Shown here piece after piece: positions 9,101 through 17,711 of a stretch of 36,588 nt of DNA. A program made the position numbers and the translations under genes. Numbering within the stretch: the stretch's first letter is position 1; each line of letters begins with the position of its first letter. Under the pieces are notes generated by a model. The model ran no database searches. It was not told the DNA's origin and saw nothing but the letters and a program-made list of their open reading frames with translations. The DNA comes from an uncultured SAR116 cluster alpha proteobacterium (GTDB lineage Bacteria > Pseudomonadota > Alphaproteobacteria > Puniceispirillales > Puniceispirillaceae). The stretch spans positions 1 through 36,588 of the forward strand of contig CACPDC010000017.1 of NCBI GenBank assembly GCA_902632595.1, read 5' to 3'.

Positions 9101-10138
9101 TTAGCCTTCTAATATTTCTTTGATTGCAGACACATTGATGTGGTCATGTTCGGCAATTACAACAAGTTGACCGCGACGCTTATCTTCACTTTTCCACATT
9201 TTATCATACTGTGAGCGCACTCGTGATCCCACTGCTTGCACTAGAAGACGCATTGGCTTGCCAGAAATAGATGCAAACCCTTTTACCCTTAAAATGTTAT
9301 GCTTTTGAGTAAGTAGTTTAATTTTTTGTACAAGGATTTCAGGAGTTTCGAATTCGGTAATATCAAAAATAGCACTATCAAAATCCTCGTGGTCATGCTC
9401 TGGCTCACCATCATGGTGTGAAGGCCGTTGTTCAGTATCATTTTCTGCAGCCGCCTCTAGTCCTAGTATGAGTCGAGGATCAACCTGCCCCTCTGCCACT
9501 TCTATAATGGGAAGTAAGCGTGGTGTTTTATTTGCAATTATTTTTTTCGCTTTTGCTTTATTTTCTGAATTTGCGAGGTCTACCTTTGTAAGTAAAATAA
9601 GATCAGCACAAGCAATTTGATCTTCAAATACTTCTGACAAAGGGGTTTCGTGTTCAATAGATTCATCTGCTTCACGCTGTGCTTGCAGGCCTAAGAGATC
9701 AGGCGCGAATTGTTCTGATGCTACAGCCTCGGCATCAGCAAGTGCTATTACTCCATCAACGGTAATACGAGACCGAATATCTGGCCAGTCAAATGCTTTC
9801 AAAAGTGGTTTCGGCAAAGCAAGACCTGATGTTTCAATTAAAATATGTTCTGGTTGAGGTGACACTGACATCAAAGCTTCGATAGTAGGAATAAAATCAT
9901 CAGCCACAGTGCAACAAATGCAGCCATTCGCTAATTCCATAATATTTTCTTCAGGACAGTTTGGAATGGCACATCCTCTGAGAATCTCTCCGTCCACGCC
10001 AATGTCGCCAAATTCATTTACGATTACAGCAAGTCTTTTACCCAGAGGATTTTTCATTAACTGAGAAATTAGCGTGGTTTTCCCAGAGCCAAGGAATCCT
10101 GTGATTATCGTAACAGGGATTTTTGTTATATTTTGCAT
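9101..10138 (-). CDS. cobW: CobW, P-loop GTPase metallochaperone of the COG0523 family
   Basis: A 345-residue GTPase thought to deliver cobalt for chelation into the corrin ring. The Walker A loop GFLGSGKTT covers residues 14-22, the metal-binding CxCC (C73, C75, C76) lies in NGCICCTV, and the guanine-specificity motif is TKVD (184-187). A histidine/acid-rich linker around residues 239-252 (HH..EHDHED) is typical of metal-handling COG0523 proteins. It is the first gene of the cobW-cobN-cobG-cobH-cobI-cobJ run, 8 nt from cobN, which supports a partnership with the cobalt chelatase. Its roughly 290-nt leader contains a terminator-like hairpin. Confidence 0.94.
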   Translation of the reverse strand: MQNITKIPVTIITGFLGSGKTTLISQLMKNPLGKRLAVIVNEFGDIGVDGEILRGCAIPNCPEENIMELANGCICCTVADDFIPTIEALMSVSPQPEHILIETSGLALPKPLLKAFDWPDIRSRITVDGVIALADAEAVASEQFAPDLLGLQAQREADESIEHETPLSEVFEDQIACADLILLTKVDLANSENKAKAKKIIANKTPRLLPIIEVAEGQVDPRLILGLEAAAENDTEQRPSHHDGEPEHDHEDFDSAIFDITEFETPEILVQKIKLLTQKHNILRVKGFASISGKPMRLLVQAVGSRVRSQYDKMWKSEDKRRGQLVVIAEHDHINVSAIKEILEG

Positions 10139-10186
10139 AACTGTTCTCTTAACACTCTTTTAAAAAACGTTTTTTTAGTCATCTGT

Positions 10187-10219
10187 AAAAAAGGTAAGAA
10201 CGTGCGGTGCCTTACCCTT
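10187..10219 (-). terminator. Terminator-like hairpin with U-tract in the cobW leader (possible attenuator)
   Basis: On the minus strand GGTAAG (extendable to AAGGGTAAG) pairs with CTTACC (CTTACCTTT) around a 12-nt loop and is followed at once by TTTTTT. This stem plus U-tract lies about 50-80 nt upstream of the cobW start codon and in the same orientation, so it sits in the 5' leader rather than at an operon end. It could act as a conditional terminator. No cobalamin-riboswitch core was recognised upstream. The function is inferred. Confidence 0.45.
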
Positions 10220-10324
10220 AAGCATGTTGTATGATTCCACCATAAGTTAGAAGATAACGCTGAATCAAATATAATCACTACTCAGAATCCGACCTTTCTT
10301 TTTTTAAAAAATTACAATTTTGTA

Positions 10325-10337
10325 ACATAGTATATGT
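10325..10337. promoter_or_regulatory. Dyad ACATA-GTA-TATGT in the cobW/cobO divergent region
   Basis: A perfect 5-bp inverted repeat with a 3-bp spacer lies between two divergent cobalamin transcription units. Its shape suggests a dimeric repressor site, perhaps for a metal regulator, but no family assignment can be made. It is short and AT-rich, so it could be chance. Confidence 0.25.
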
Positions 10338-10350
10338 CTACACTTATTTA

Positions 10351-10367
10351 CAATTAATTGTTAATTG
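10351..10367. promoter_or_regulatory. 17-bp dyad CAATTAA-TTG-TTAATTG in the cobW/cobO divergent region
   Basis: A perfect 7-bp inverted repeat with a 3-bp spacer, 14 bp from the neighbouring ACATA dyad and upstream of both cobW and cobO. Operator-like geometry in a shared regulatory region is the only support. AT-rich composition raises the chance expectation. Confidence 0.3.
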
Positions 10368-10418
10368 GTTCATAATTACTGAGTCTTTTTATGCCGTCAT
10401 ATTTTACACCTTTTTGTT

Positions 10419-10423
10419 GGAGG
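10419..10423 (+). promoter_or_regulatory. Shine-Dalgarno GGAGG deciding the TTG start of cobO
   Basis: GGAGG ends 7 nt before TTG 10431. This strong, well-spaced site is the main reason to accept a TTG start for cobO rather than the in-frame ATG at 10497. Confidence 0.75.
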
Positions 10424-10430
10424 ATATTTT

Positions 10431-11072
10431 TTGATTAGCAAAAACAAAAAACCATTAGGTAAAGAGACCGAACGGAATGAAATACACAATAAAAAAATGC
10501 AAAAAATTAAAGTTGCCCGAGATAAGCTCATGTCGACTAAAACAGAAGAAAAAGGCCTTATAATAGTCCATACGGGTTCTGGAAAGGGTAAATCTTCTTC
10601 TGCTTTTGGAATGATTATGAGATGTATAGCTCATAATTTGCCATGTGCGGTTGTACAATTTATTAAAGGAACTTGGAACACGGGAGAGCGAGATTTTTTA
10701 GAAAAAAGATTTCAAAAAGAATGTCTTTTTATAGTGTCAGGGGAGGGTTTCACTTGGGAGACTCAGGATAGAGAACGTGATATTGCTGCAGCAAAAGCAG
10801 GATGGGCAAAAGCAAAAGAACTGATTCAGAATTCAGAAATAAAATTCATATTATTGGATGAGATTAATATTGCACTACGGTATGATTATTTGGATATAAA
10901 AGAAGTCGTCGATTTTCTTCTTTATGAAAAACCACCTATGACTCATGTTGTATTGACAGGCCGTAACGCTAAAGACGAATTGATTGAAGTGGCTGATTTA
11001 GTAACAGAAATGTTGCTTGTCAAACATCCATTCCGAGATGGAATAAAAGCCCAAAAAGGTGTAGAATTTTAG
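10431..11072 (+). CDS. cobO: Cob(I)yrinic acid a,c-diamide adenosyltransferase CobO
   Basis: A 213-residue CobA/CobO/BtuR-type ATP:corrinoid adenosyltransferase that adds the upper 5'-deoxyadenosyl ligand. The P-loop TGSGKGKSS lies at residues 48-56, followed by [14 protein letters not shown], and [16 protein letters not shown] and [15 protein letters not shown] are family hallmarks. The N-terminal basic segment up to [13 protein letters not shown] also matches the family, supporting the full-length reading from TTG 10431 with GGAGG upstream. It is followed after 16 nt by cobQ, probably as one transcript, and is divergent from cobW across about 290 nt. Confidence 0.94.
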   Translation: MISKNKKPLGKETERNEIHNKKMQKIKVARDKLMSTKTEEKGLIIVHTGSGKGKSSSAFGMIMRCIAHNLPCAVVQFIKGTWNTGERDFLEKRFQKECLFIVSGEGFTWETQDRERDIAAAKAGWAKAKELIQNSEIKFILLDEINIALRYDYLDIKEVVDFLLYEKPPMTHVVLTGRNAKDELIEVADLVTEMLLVKHPFRDGIKAQKGVEF

Positions 11073-11088
11073 GGAAGGATTCTTCGGT

Positions 11089-12540
11089 ATGCCGGCAATA
11101 ATGATTCAAGGCACTGGTTCAAATGTTGGCAAAACTATGTTGGTTGCAGGCTTGTGCAGGGTTGCAACTAATCGTGGTATTAATGTATTTCCATTTAAAC
11201 CCCAGAATATGTCTAATAATGCAGCAGTAACCGCTGATGGCGGTGAGATTGGAAGAGCCCAAGCATTACAGGCTCGTGCTAGTAAGAAACAACCTATTTC
11301 TGACATGAACCCTGTTCTATTAAAGCCTGAATCAGAAACAGGCTCCCAATTAATCGTAAGAGGTAAATACCATAGTTCATTCAAAGCCCGAGAATATGCA
11401 AAATTAAAAAAAAAGCTATTAGAGCCAGTTTTGAACAGTTTCAAAAGTTTAAGTCTACAATCTGATCTTGTAATAATTGAAGGTGCAGGGAGTCCTGCTG
11501 AAATTAATTTACGTGAGAATGATGTAGCTAATATGGGATTTGCCACTGCTGCATCTATACCTGTAGTCTTGCTTGCAGACATCGATAGGGGCGGTGTGAT
11601 TGCTCAGCTTGTAGGAACAAAAAATGTGTTACCAGACGGTGATCGTGAATTGATAAAAGGATTCATCATAAATAAATTTCGTGGAGATGTAAGTTTGTTC
11701 GATGAAGGGTACGAGTTTATTAAACTACAAACCAACTGGCATGGTTTTGGGGTGTTACCATTTTTTGAAGATGCCTGGCGTCTGCCTGCTGAAGACGCGC
11801 TTGATATCAAAACTGAAAAAGCCATTGGATCTTCACAGCGTAAAATCGCCTGTCTATGTCTCTCTAGAATGGCAAATTTTGATGACTTGGATCCCTTATC
11901 TCAAGAAGAAGACGTGGAACTTGTTATGATACATGCCGGGCAAGTAATACCAGTTGATGTTGACCTCGTTATTATACCTGGCAGCAAATCGACAATTGAT
12001 GATTTAAAATTTTTGCGAGATCAGGGTTGGGACATAGACCTTAAAGCACATTACCGCCGCGGGGGTTATATCTTAGGTATTTGTGGTGGGTATCAAATGT
12101 TGGGCACTAAAATTTATGACCCAGACGGGCTTGAAGGAGGAGCAAGTGAAACTGATGGATTAGGTTTACTGCAAGTAGAAACAGTTATGAGAGCAAGAAA
12201 AACACTCAGAGCAGTAAGTGCTTTTCATGTCGAAACTTCTCTTGAGATTAAAGGGTATGAAATTCACCTAGGAGAGAGTCGTGGAGATGATTGTATAAGA
12301 CCCTTTGCAATTATTGAAGAAAGGGCAGATGGTGCTTCTTCAATAGATGGCCGTGTGCAAGGAAGTTATGTTCACGGACTTTTTTCTCAAGACAATTTTA
12401 GGAAAAAATTTTTACATGGTTTGGGCATATCTGTAAAAGGATTTTCCTATGATATAGAGATAGAACAGACACTTGACAGACTAGCTGACCATATTGAAAC
12501 CTATGTTGATGTTGATAAGATTTTTTCACTGGCACGTTAG
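11089..12540 (+). CDS. cobQ: Cobyric acid synthase CobQ (glutamine-hydrolysing)
   Basis: A 483-residue amidotransferase that amidates side chains b, d, e and g of adenosylcobyrinic a,c-diamide using ATP and glutamine. The N-terminal synthetase domain carries the P-loop-like [19 protein letters not shown] and [12 protein letters not shown], both typical of CobQ. The C-terminal triad-type glutaminase domain shows the nucleophile C332 in [10 protein letters not shown] and H429 in GSYVHGLF. The length is normal. An AAGGA-type ribosome site precedes the ATG. Its stop overlaps the convergent cobC stop by 4 nt. Confidence 0.96.
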   Translation: MPAIMIQGTGSNVGKTMLVAGLCRVATNRGINVFPFKPQNMSNNAAVTADGGEIGRAQALQARASKKQPISDMNPVLLKPESETGSQLIVRGKYHSSFKAREYAKLKKKLLEPVLNSFKSLSLQSDLVIIEGAGSPAEINLRENDVANMGFATAASIPVVLLADIDRGGVIAQLVGTKNVLPDGDRELIKGFIINKFRGDVSLFDEGYEFIKLQTNWHGFGVLPFFEDAWRLPAEDALDIKTEKAIGSSQRKIACLCLSRMANFDDLDPLSQEEDVELVMIHAGQVIPVDVDLVIIPGSKSTIDDLKFLRDQGWDIDLKAHYRRGGYILGICGGYQMLGTKIYDPDGLEGGASETDGLGLLQVETVMRARKTLRAVSAFHVETSLEIKGYEIHLGESRGDDCIRPFAIIEERADGASSIDGRVQGSYVHGLFSQDNFRKKFLHGLGISVKGFSYDIEIEQTLDRLADHIETYVDVDKIFSLAR

Positions 12541-13517
12541 AGCTCAAATGCTCTAATAAGTTGAGTCCAGCCATCCTCTGGTGGCAGGCCTATCCTTATC
12601 CAACTGTCAGAATAGCTAAAGATGCGTGTCCATACTTTATGTTTAGCAAGTCTATATTGCATATCTTTTGGATTTTTACATTGATACAAACGGAATAAAT
12701 TTGTGCCGCCTGCAGATTTAAGGCTATTTTGATGAGCTATTTTATCAAGACGACAAGCATCTTGCTCTAACTTTACTAACATCTTTTGGCGCCACTTCTC
12801 ATCTTTCAGGGCTCTAGCTCCCACAGCGAGAGCTGGAGCAGATACAGCCCATTTCCCTGCAGCATCTGAAAACTTGTTTAGAATTTCATTACAAGCAAAG
12901 ACAAAACCAAGCCTTAATCCTGCAAGGCCATAAAATTTTCCAAAAGAACGAAAAGTGATGATATTTTGATTTTGTTCCCTCAGGTGTGGTAAAACTGAAA
13001 GATCCGGATATAAATCACAAAAGCTCTCATCGATTATAAGTGTGCCAACATTATTCGAAAGCTCAAGCAAATTGTTCGGTAAAAACTTGCTGCCATCTGG
13101 GTTATTTGGATTTACAGCGATAGCGCAATCGGCACCTGCCATTTCGGCAAGGGTTTGACAGTAGTTTATCTGCCAACCTGCCTTACCCAATTGAGCTTCA
13201 TATTCATTATATGTAGGATATAAAATACAAGCCTTCTTTGCCTTTGCCTTAATTATAGAAGGAAAAAGTTGAATTGCTTGTTGAACTCCTGCCAATGGCA
13301 GGCATTCAAATTTTGACCGATAGGCATCTCTGGCAGAATGTATTGCCGATTCTACTAGATCCTGGTCTGGTAATTCTCTCCATAGCTCTGATCTATATTC
13401 AAAAACAGAAAAGGAATGGGGATTTATTCCAGTTGACAGATCAAGCCAATCTTTACGGTCTCCGCCAAATTGGGAGATTGCTTTATCTAAATTACCACCA
13501 TGTTCACAATTAAGCAT
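12537..13517 (-). CDS. cobC: L-threonine-O-3-phosphate decarboxylase CobC (PLP-dependent, CobD-type)
   Basis: A 326-residue fold type I PLP enzyme that supplies (R)-1-amino-2-propanol phosphate for the nucleotide-loop linker. Key features are DLSTGINPH near residues 27-34, VNPNNPDG (135-142), the PLP-binding [12 protein letters not shown] and the Schiff-base lysine K194 in [17 protein letters not shown]. It is related to histidinol-phosphate aminotransferases, but the N-terminal HGGNLDKA segment and the neighbourhood point to CobC. The preceding cobD abuts it exactly (TAAATG), so the two are translationally coupled partners in aminopropanol attachment. Confidence 0.92.
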   Translation of the reverse strand: MLNCEHGGNLDKAISQFGGDRKDWLDLSTGINPHSFSVFEYRSELWRELPDQDLVESAIHSARDAYRSKFECLPLAGVQQAIQLFPSIIKAKAKKACILYPTYNEYEAQLGKAGWQINYCQTLAEMAGADCAIAVNPNNPDGSKFLPNNLLELSNNVGTLIIDESFCDLYPDLSVLPHLREQNQNIITFRSFGKFYGLAGLRLGFVFACNEILNKFSDAAGKWAVSAPALAVGARALKDEKWRQKMLVKLEQDACRLDKIAHQNSLKSAGGTNLFRLYQCKNPKDMQYRLAKHKVWTRIFSYSDSWIRIGLPPEDGWTQLIRAFEL

Positions 13518-14477
13518 TTAGTACCCAGCCTTATTTAGCCAATATATTAGAGGCGGAATTGCAGCTATAATTGTAATCCAATTCAGCAAGAGGCTGTAGT
13601 GTCTTAATCCAAGAAAAATATCTTTCTCGGTGGGATTTCTTCCTTCTTCGTGTAACCATTCGTCGCAACTTATAGTACCCTCATAATATCGGGGGCCCGA
13701 TAGTCGAATATTAAGTGCAGCAGCAAAGCTAGACTCAGGCCAACCTGAATTTGGCGAGCGATGTTTTCTAGCATCACGCCACATAATATACAGAGAGTAG
13801 GTTGGTTTTTTGGCCGTTAAAGCGAATATCATTCCTGTTAACCTTGCCGGAAGGAAATTGACAAAATCATCTAGCTTTGCAGCTGCCCACCCAAAAGCTT
13901 CATAGTCGTGATTACGATAGCCAATCATGGAATCCATAGTATTTATTGCTTTATAAACGAATAAGCCTGGAAGTCCTAAAATTATTGTCCAAAATATTGG
14001 CGCAACAACCCCATCTGAAGTGTTTTCAGAGAGACTTTCAAGACTGGCGCGCGCGATACCAAAATCATCGAGTGTTTCAGTATTTCGCCCAACAATCATT
14101 GAAACAGCAGAACGCGCTGAATTAGGTTCTCTATCCCTCAGAGCAAGCGCTACTTTTGCTACATGATCGCTCAAGGATTTCGCGCCAATCCAAGGCCAGA
14201 TTATTAATGATGTTAAAATGATACCAAAATAATTATTGGGAATGTGTAAGGATATAATCGATGCGGCTAATAGACAGACTCCAACTACGATAAAAACTGT
14301 GAGTGTGCCACTAAACCGCCTAAATGTTGAGGATGTTCTCGTGTTGTTTAATCTATTGTCGAGATAATTTATAAGATGTCCGATAAGCACAACGGGATGA
14401 GAAAGCCTCTTAAATAGCCATTCAGGCCATCCAATTAAGCGGTCGATGGTGAGAGCAATAATTATGCTGACAAGCAT
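13518..14477 (-). CDS. cobD: Adenosylcobinamide-phosphate synthase CobD/CbiB, membrane protein
   Basis: A 319-residue polytopic inner-membrane protein that joins aminopropanol (phosphate) to adenosylcobyric acid. Family features are IDRLIGWPEWLFKRLSHPVV at the N-terminus, SMIVGRNTETLDDFGIARAS, SLSENTSDGVVAPIFW, NTMDSMIGYRN and FVNFLPARLTG. Hydrophobic stretches near residues 55-75, 85-95, 160-175 and the C-terminus are consistent with CbiB topology. It starts 10 nt after the phosphatase-like gene and abuts cobC, forming a three-gene minus-strand group. Confidence 0.93.
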   Translation of the reverse strand: MLVSIIIALTIDRLIGWPEWLFKRLSHPVVLIGHLINYLDNRLNNTRTSSTFRRFSGTLTVFIVVGVCLLAASIISLHIPNNYFGIILTSLIIWPWIGAKSLSDHVAKVALALRDREPNSARSAVSMIVGRNTETLDDFGIARASLESLSENTSDGVVAPIFWTIILGLPGLFVYKAINTMDSMIGYRNHDYEAFGWAAAKLDDFVNFLPARLTGMIFALTAKKPTYSLYIMWRDARKHRSPNSGWPESSFAAALNIRLSGPRYYEGTISCDEWLHEEGRNPTEKDIFLGLRHYSLLLNWITIIAAIPPLIYWLNKAGY

Positions 14478-14487
14478 TTTATATACC

Positions 14488-15072
14488 TCAACTTTTATTG
14501 ATGGATATAACTGAGAAATCTAACCCACCTAAATGGCGTAAACTTGTTACAGACAAGGTATCAATTTCACATTTAAGTGCAGATAGGTGGCTGCCGAAAG
14601 CCAAGGCAAGGGCAGCACGAATCACTCCTGCATGAACAAAAAATATTATTTTCTGCGCTTTATTATTGAGGCAGTAATGTTCTATGACCGGATGAACACG
14701 CATACAGAGCTCTTTAAAACTCTCGCCATTAGGAGGCTTAAATTCTACAAGTTCTTCTCCCTTAAGTGTACCTATATCCGGCACCTTTGAGAAGGCCATT
14801 CCATCCCATAAACCAAAGGATTGCTCCCACAGGCTGTCAAGGGTATGCCGGGGGTGGCCAGATGATAATATTGCATCGCATGTTTTTTGGCATCGTCTAG
14901 CGGGGCTGCATACGATAAGACTATTATCATTTATCTGTGAACGAAGAAACGAAATATTACTTGGTAAAATGTCACATATATCAGCATCGCAACGACCATA
15001 TAGGAACCCGCTAGGATGGCTTGGGGCATGCCTAATAAAAGTTAAGAGCTTATTAGAGGTTGAATACTTCAA
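14488..15072 (-). CDS. Histidine-phosphatase-family protein, probable alpha-ribazole phosphatase
   Basis: A 194-residue protein of the phosphoglycerate mutase-like superfamily. The phosphohistidine motif is RHA (R14, H15) in LLTFIRHAPSHPSG, and the second half supplies VCSPARRCQKT, the acid-containing LWEQSFGLWDGM and a second catalytic histidine in FFVHAGVIRAAL. In this context the likely job is dephosphorylation of alpha-ribazole phosphate or cobalamin 5'-phosphate (the enteric CobC activity). It is the first gene of the group leading to cobD and cobC, and divergent from cobP with only 43 nt between. The substrate is inferred from position. Confidence 0.75.
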   Translation of the reverse strand: MKYSTSNKLLTFIRHAPSHPSGFLYGRCDADICDILPSNISFLRSQINDNSLIVCSPARRCQKTCDAILSSGHPRHTLDSLWEQSFGLWDGMAFSKVPDIGTLKGEELVEFKPPNGESFKELCMRVHPVIEHYCLNNKAQKIIFFVHAGVIRAALALAFGSHLSALKCEIDTLSVTSLRHLGGLDFSVISINKS

Positions 15073-15115
15073 AAATAAATTCCTTTTTGAACCTGATTAG
15101 GCTACGAGTGGAGTT

Positions 15116-15625
15116 ATGTCTTTTTCATTATTAATAACTGGTGGCGCGCGCTCTGGAAAGAGTAGTTTTGCTGAAAAACGCACTCTCAGCTTTGGCTCGC
15201 CCGTAATATATATTGCAACAGCAAAGGCGTATGACATGGAAATGGAAAAACGAATTCAAATCCACATGCAAAGGCGAGGAAACGAATGGCTTACAATAAA
15301 TGAACCTATAGCAATTGCCGATAAATTGCTCTGCTCAGACGGGAAAGGGGCATGCCTTGTTGAATGTTTAACTTTATGGCTTTCAAATCTTATGTTTGCA
15401 GAAAAAGATATAATGGAAGCTACTTCTTCTTTGATTGAAGCAATAGGTATTCGCCGTGACCCTGTAATTCTAGTCACAAACGAAGTGGGAGGCGGCATTG
15501 TGCCTGAAAATGAGCTGGCAAGACGATTTCGTGATGAAGCAGGTCGGCTCAATCAAATGGTGGCTGAGGCGGTAGATGAAGTTTATACCTGCATTTCTGG
15601 CATACCACTAAAATTAAAGCCCTAG
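15116..15625 (+). CDS. cobP: Bifunctional adenosylcobinamide kinase / guanylyltransferase CobP (CobU)
   Basis: A 169-residue enzyme that phosphorylates adenosylcobinamide and then forms the GDP derivative. The P-loop ITGGARSGKSSFAEK opens the protein, IYIATAKAYDMEMEKRI follows, and TNEVGGGIVPENELARRFRD near the C-terminus is a strong CobP/CobU signature. The ATG at 15116 has GGAG directly upstream with short spacing. It leads the cobP-cobT-cobS group, 22 nt ahead of cobT. Confidence 0.94.
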   Translation: MSFSLLITGGARSGKSSFAEKRTLSFGSPVIYIATAKAYDMEMEKRIQIHMQRRGNEWLTINEPIAIADKLLCSDGKGACLVECLTLWLSNLMFAEKDIMEATSSLIEAIGIRRDPVILVTNEVGGGIVPENELARRFRDEAGRLNQMVAEAVDEVYTCISGIPLKLKP

Positions 15626-15647
15626 GGACCTTTCTGGAATCATAAAA

Positions 15648-16655
15648 ATGGAAAATTTCTCTAATTTAAAAATGATCAATGATTTTGTTAACACGATGCC
15701 CAAGAGGAACATTGCGATTGAAGCCGCTGCTAGAGCACATCAAGATAAATTAACAAAACCGCCAGGTTCACTTGGTATGCTGGAGGATTTAGCTGTGTTT
15801 TTGGCGAGTTGGCAAAGTAAAGAGAGACCAATTATTGAAAATGCGCAAGCTATTATTTTTGCAGGTAATCATGGTATTTGCGAACATGGGGTCAGTCCAT
15901 ATCCGCAGGAAGTGACCCATCTTATGGTTTCAAATTTTGAAAATGGCGGTGCTGCTATGAATCAGTTATGTTCTTTAAATGGTGTTGAGCTAAAAGTAAA
16001 ATCTTTATCACTAGATACCCCAACTCAAGATTTTACCCAAACGGAGGCTATGAGTATGGGAGAGTTACTTGATGCTATGTCGGAAGGGGCATTAGCTATA
16101 AATAAGGAAGCAAATATCATTCTTTTAGGTGACATGGGAATTGGTAACTCAACAGTTTCGTCCGCACTTGCCGCCAGCATTTTTGGTGGTAATGTTGCTG
16201 AATGGGTTGGCGCAGGGACAGGCGCTAATAAAAAAGGTATCTCTCGTAAAATAAGTGTTATTGAAGCAGGTATCTCAAAACATGGTGCATGTGCGGATTT
16301 ATCAGCAATTCTTGCTTTTGGTGGCAGAGAACAAGCCGCCATTTGTGGAGCAATACTTGCCGCAAGGTCGGCTTCTATCCCAGTATTACTTGATGGTTTC
16401 ATTTGTACTGCCGCCGCCGCTCCATTATACGCAATATCTTCGAGTCTATTGGATCATTGCCTTGTTGGACATAAATCTGAAGAACCAGGACATCCAAAGT
16501 TACTGCAAGCAATGAATAAAAAACCAATTCTTGACTTGGATATGCGGCTTGGTGAGGGTACTGGCGCAGCGCTGGCCCTCAGCATTCTTAAAGGTGCAGT
16601 GGCATGCCATAATCATATGGCAACTTTTGAAGCTGCAGGAATCACAAACTTATGA
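15648..16655 (+). CDS. cobT: Nicotinate-nucleotide:dimethylbenzimidazole phosphoribosyltransferase
   Basis: A 335-residue enzyme that makes alpha-ribazole 5'-phosphate for the lower ligand. Family features are KLTKPPGSLGMLEDLA, FAGNHGICEHGVSPYPQEVT, LLGDMGIGNSTVSSAL and the C-terminal DMRLGEGTGAALAL, whose E303 corresponds to the catalytic base glutamate of the enteric enzyme. The symbol follows enteric naming (CobU in Pseudomonas denitrificans naming); it is not the chelatase subunit also called CobT. The stop overlaps the start of cobS by 4 nt (ATGA). Confidence 0.95.
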   Translation: MENFSNLKMINDFVNTMPKRNIAIEAAARAHQDKLTKPPGSLGMLEDLAVFLASWQSKERPIIENAQAIIFAGNHGICEHGVSPYPQEVTHLMVSNFENGGAAMNQLCSLNGVELKVKSLSLDTPTQDFTQTEAMSMGELLDAMSEGALAINKEANIILLGDMGIGNSTVSSALAASIFGGNVAEWVGAGTGANKKGISRKISVIEAGISKHGACADLSAILAFGGREQAAICGAILAARSASIPVLLDGFICTAAAAPLYAISSSLLDHCLVGHKSEEPGHPKLLQAMNKKPILDLDMRLGEGTGAALALSILKGAVACHNHMATFEAAGITNL

Positions 16656-17413
16656 TATGGATTGTAAAACACTTAGCAGAGTTGCAAACAGCCTTTTTGC
16701 TCTTAACACGTTTTCCCGTTGGCAAACTTACTTCTGATAATCCTAAATTAGCAGACGGATTATGGGCTTTTCCGATTGTTGGTTACGTAATTGGTGGAAT
16801 CATCGCTGGATGTTACATAATTACATCACAATTCATGCTGAATCCCTTTGCCGCCGCAGTGTTTGGATTGATTGTAGGACTTTTATGTACTGGGGCCATT
16901 CACGAAGATGGGCTTGCTGATTGTGCTGATGGATTTGGTGGTGGTCAAAATAGAGAAAAAAAATTAGCAATTATGAAAGATAGTGCTATTGGAACTTATG
17001 GCACGCTTGCGCTGATTGTGGTAATAGGATTGCGTATCTATATGTTGTCATCCCTTCCTCCAATACCAGAGATTGTAGTCCCTATTATTATTTGCGCTGT
17101 AATTAGCAGATTTGCTATGGTTGGTTATCTTTATTTTTTACCTGCAGCGAGGGAGGAAGGGCTTGGTAGTCAAGCTTCTACGGAAAATAAATTTTCTTTT
17201 TTTTTATCAGCCACTGTTACATTACCCGCCTTTTACATGAGTTTTTTTGGATTAATCTATGTTATAATTGCCATTCTGGTAGTTGCGGTATTGTGGGGTA
17301 TGGTCGCAAAATACCAGCTAGGTGGGCAGACCGGTGATGTGTGCGGCGCAGGGCAATTATTGAGCGAAACAACAGGTTGGGTAACGCTGGCATCAATTTA
17401 TGGTGTTTTATGA
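16652..17413 (+). CDS. cobS: Adenosylcobinamide-GDP ribazoletransferase (cobalamin synthase)
   Basis: A 253-residue integral membrane enzyme that condenses adenosylcobinamide-GDP with alpha-ribazole (phosphate). The metal-binding signature is clear: GAIHEDGLADCADGFGGG followed by KDSAIGTYGTLALI. Several hydrophobic segments follow, and the C-terminal GGQTGDVCGAGQLLSE is another conserved patch. The symbol follows enteric naming (CobV in P. denitrificans); it is not the chelatase ATPase. It is translationally coupled to cobT and ends the plus-strand cobP-cobT-cobS group. Confidence 0.95.
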   Translation: MIWIVKHLAELQTAFLLLTRFPVGKLTSDNPKLADGLWAFPIVGYVIGGIIAGCYIITSQFMLNPFAAAVFGLIVGLLCTGAIHEDGLADCADGFGGGQNREKKLAIMKDSAIGTYGTLALIVVIGLRIYMLSSLPPIPEIVVPIIICAVISRFAMVGYLYFLPAAREEGLGSQASTENKFSFFLSATVTLPAFYMSFFGLIYVIIAILVVAVLWGMVAKYQLGGQTGDVCGAGQLLSETTGWVTLASIYGVL

Positions 17414-17711
17414 TGGTTTTAAATATTCGAATTTGTTAGTCTTATTTATATGTCGCAGAAAATGGTTGTTACGAATTTTTTTAATTACCTTTTGCGTGCT
17501 ATGTGTTCTGCAGGAAATGTGAAAATATAATCATTTTTCTATGCTTGGGCATTGATTCATCCTCTCCTAACCAACCTTCGATACACAAAAAGTGCTAGTC
17601 GTTTTATGAACAAGATAGATTTGAAAAGATGCAGATTTAAACCTATCTGATAATTTTCTCAAAAATGTCGATAATGGATGAACGAAAAAAAGTTGCGGAA
17701 ACTTATTCTAT
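17414..17711. other. Intergenic region between convergent cobS and the His-rich protein gene
   Basis: About 300 nt, AT-rich, between two convergent genes. The only terminator-like element seen is weak: CAGAT (17632-17636) pairing with ATCTG (17645-17649), followed by ATAATTTT. No gene, RNA or repeat could be supported. Confidence 0.5.

Noticed and set aside
10162-10176. AAAAAACGTTTTTT palindrome as a transcription terminator
   Set aside because: It has no loop and only A-T pairing around CG; it is more likely chance in AT-rich DNA.
10139-10430. Cobalamin riboswitch upstream of cobW or cobO
   Set aside because: Expected from gene content, but neither strand shows the conserved B12-box core or the usual GGGAA...GGTGAAAATCC pattern. 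Only a terminator-like stem could be supported.
10455-10658. Minus-strand open frame inside cobO, and similar frames opposite cobL, cobQ, cobT and the DUF1538 gene
   Set aside because: They are shadows of strongly supported genes in other frames, with no family motifs.
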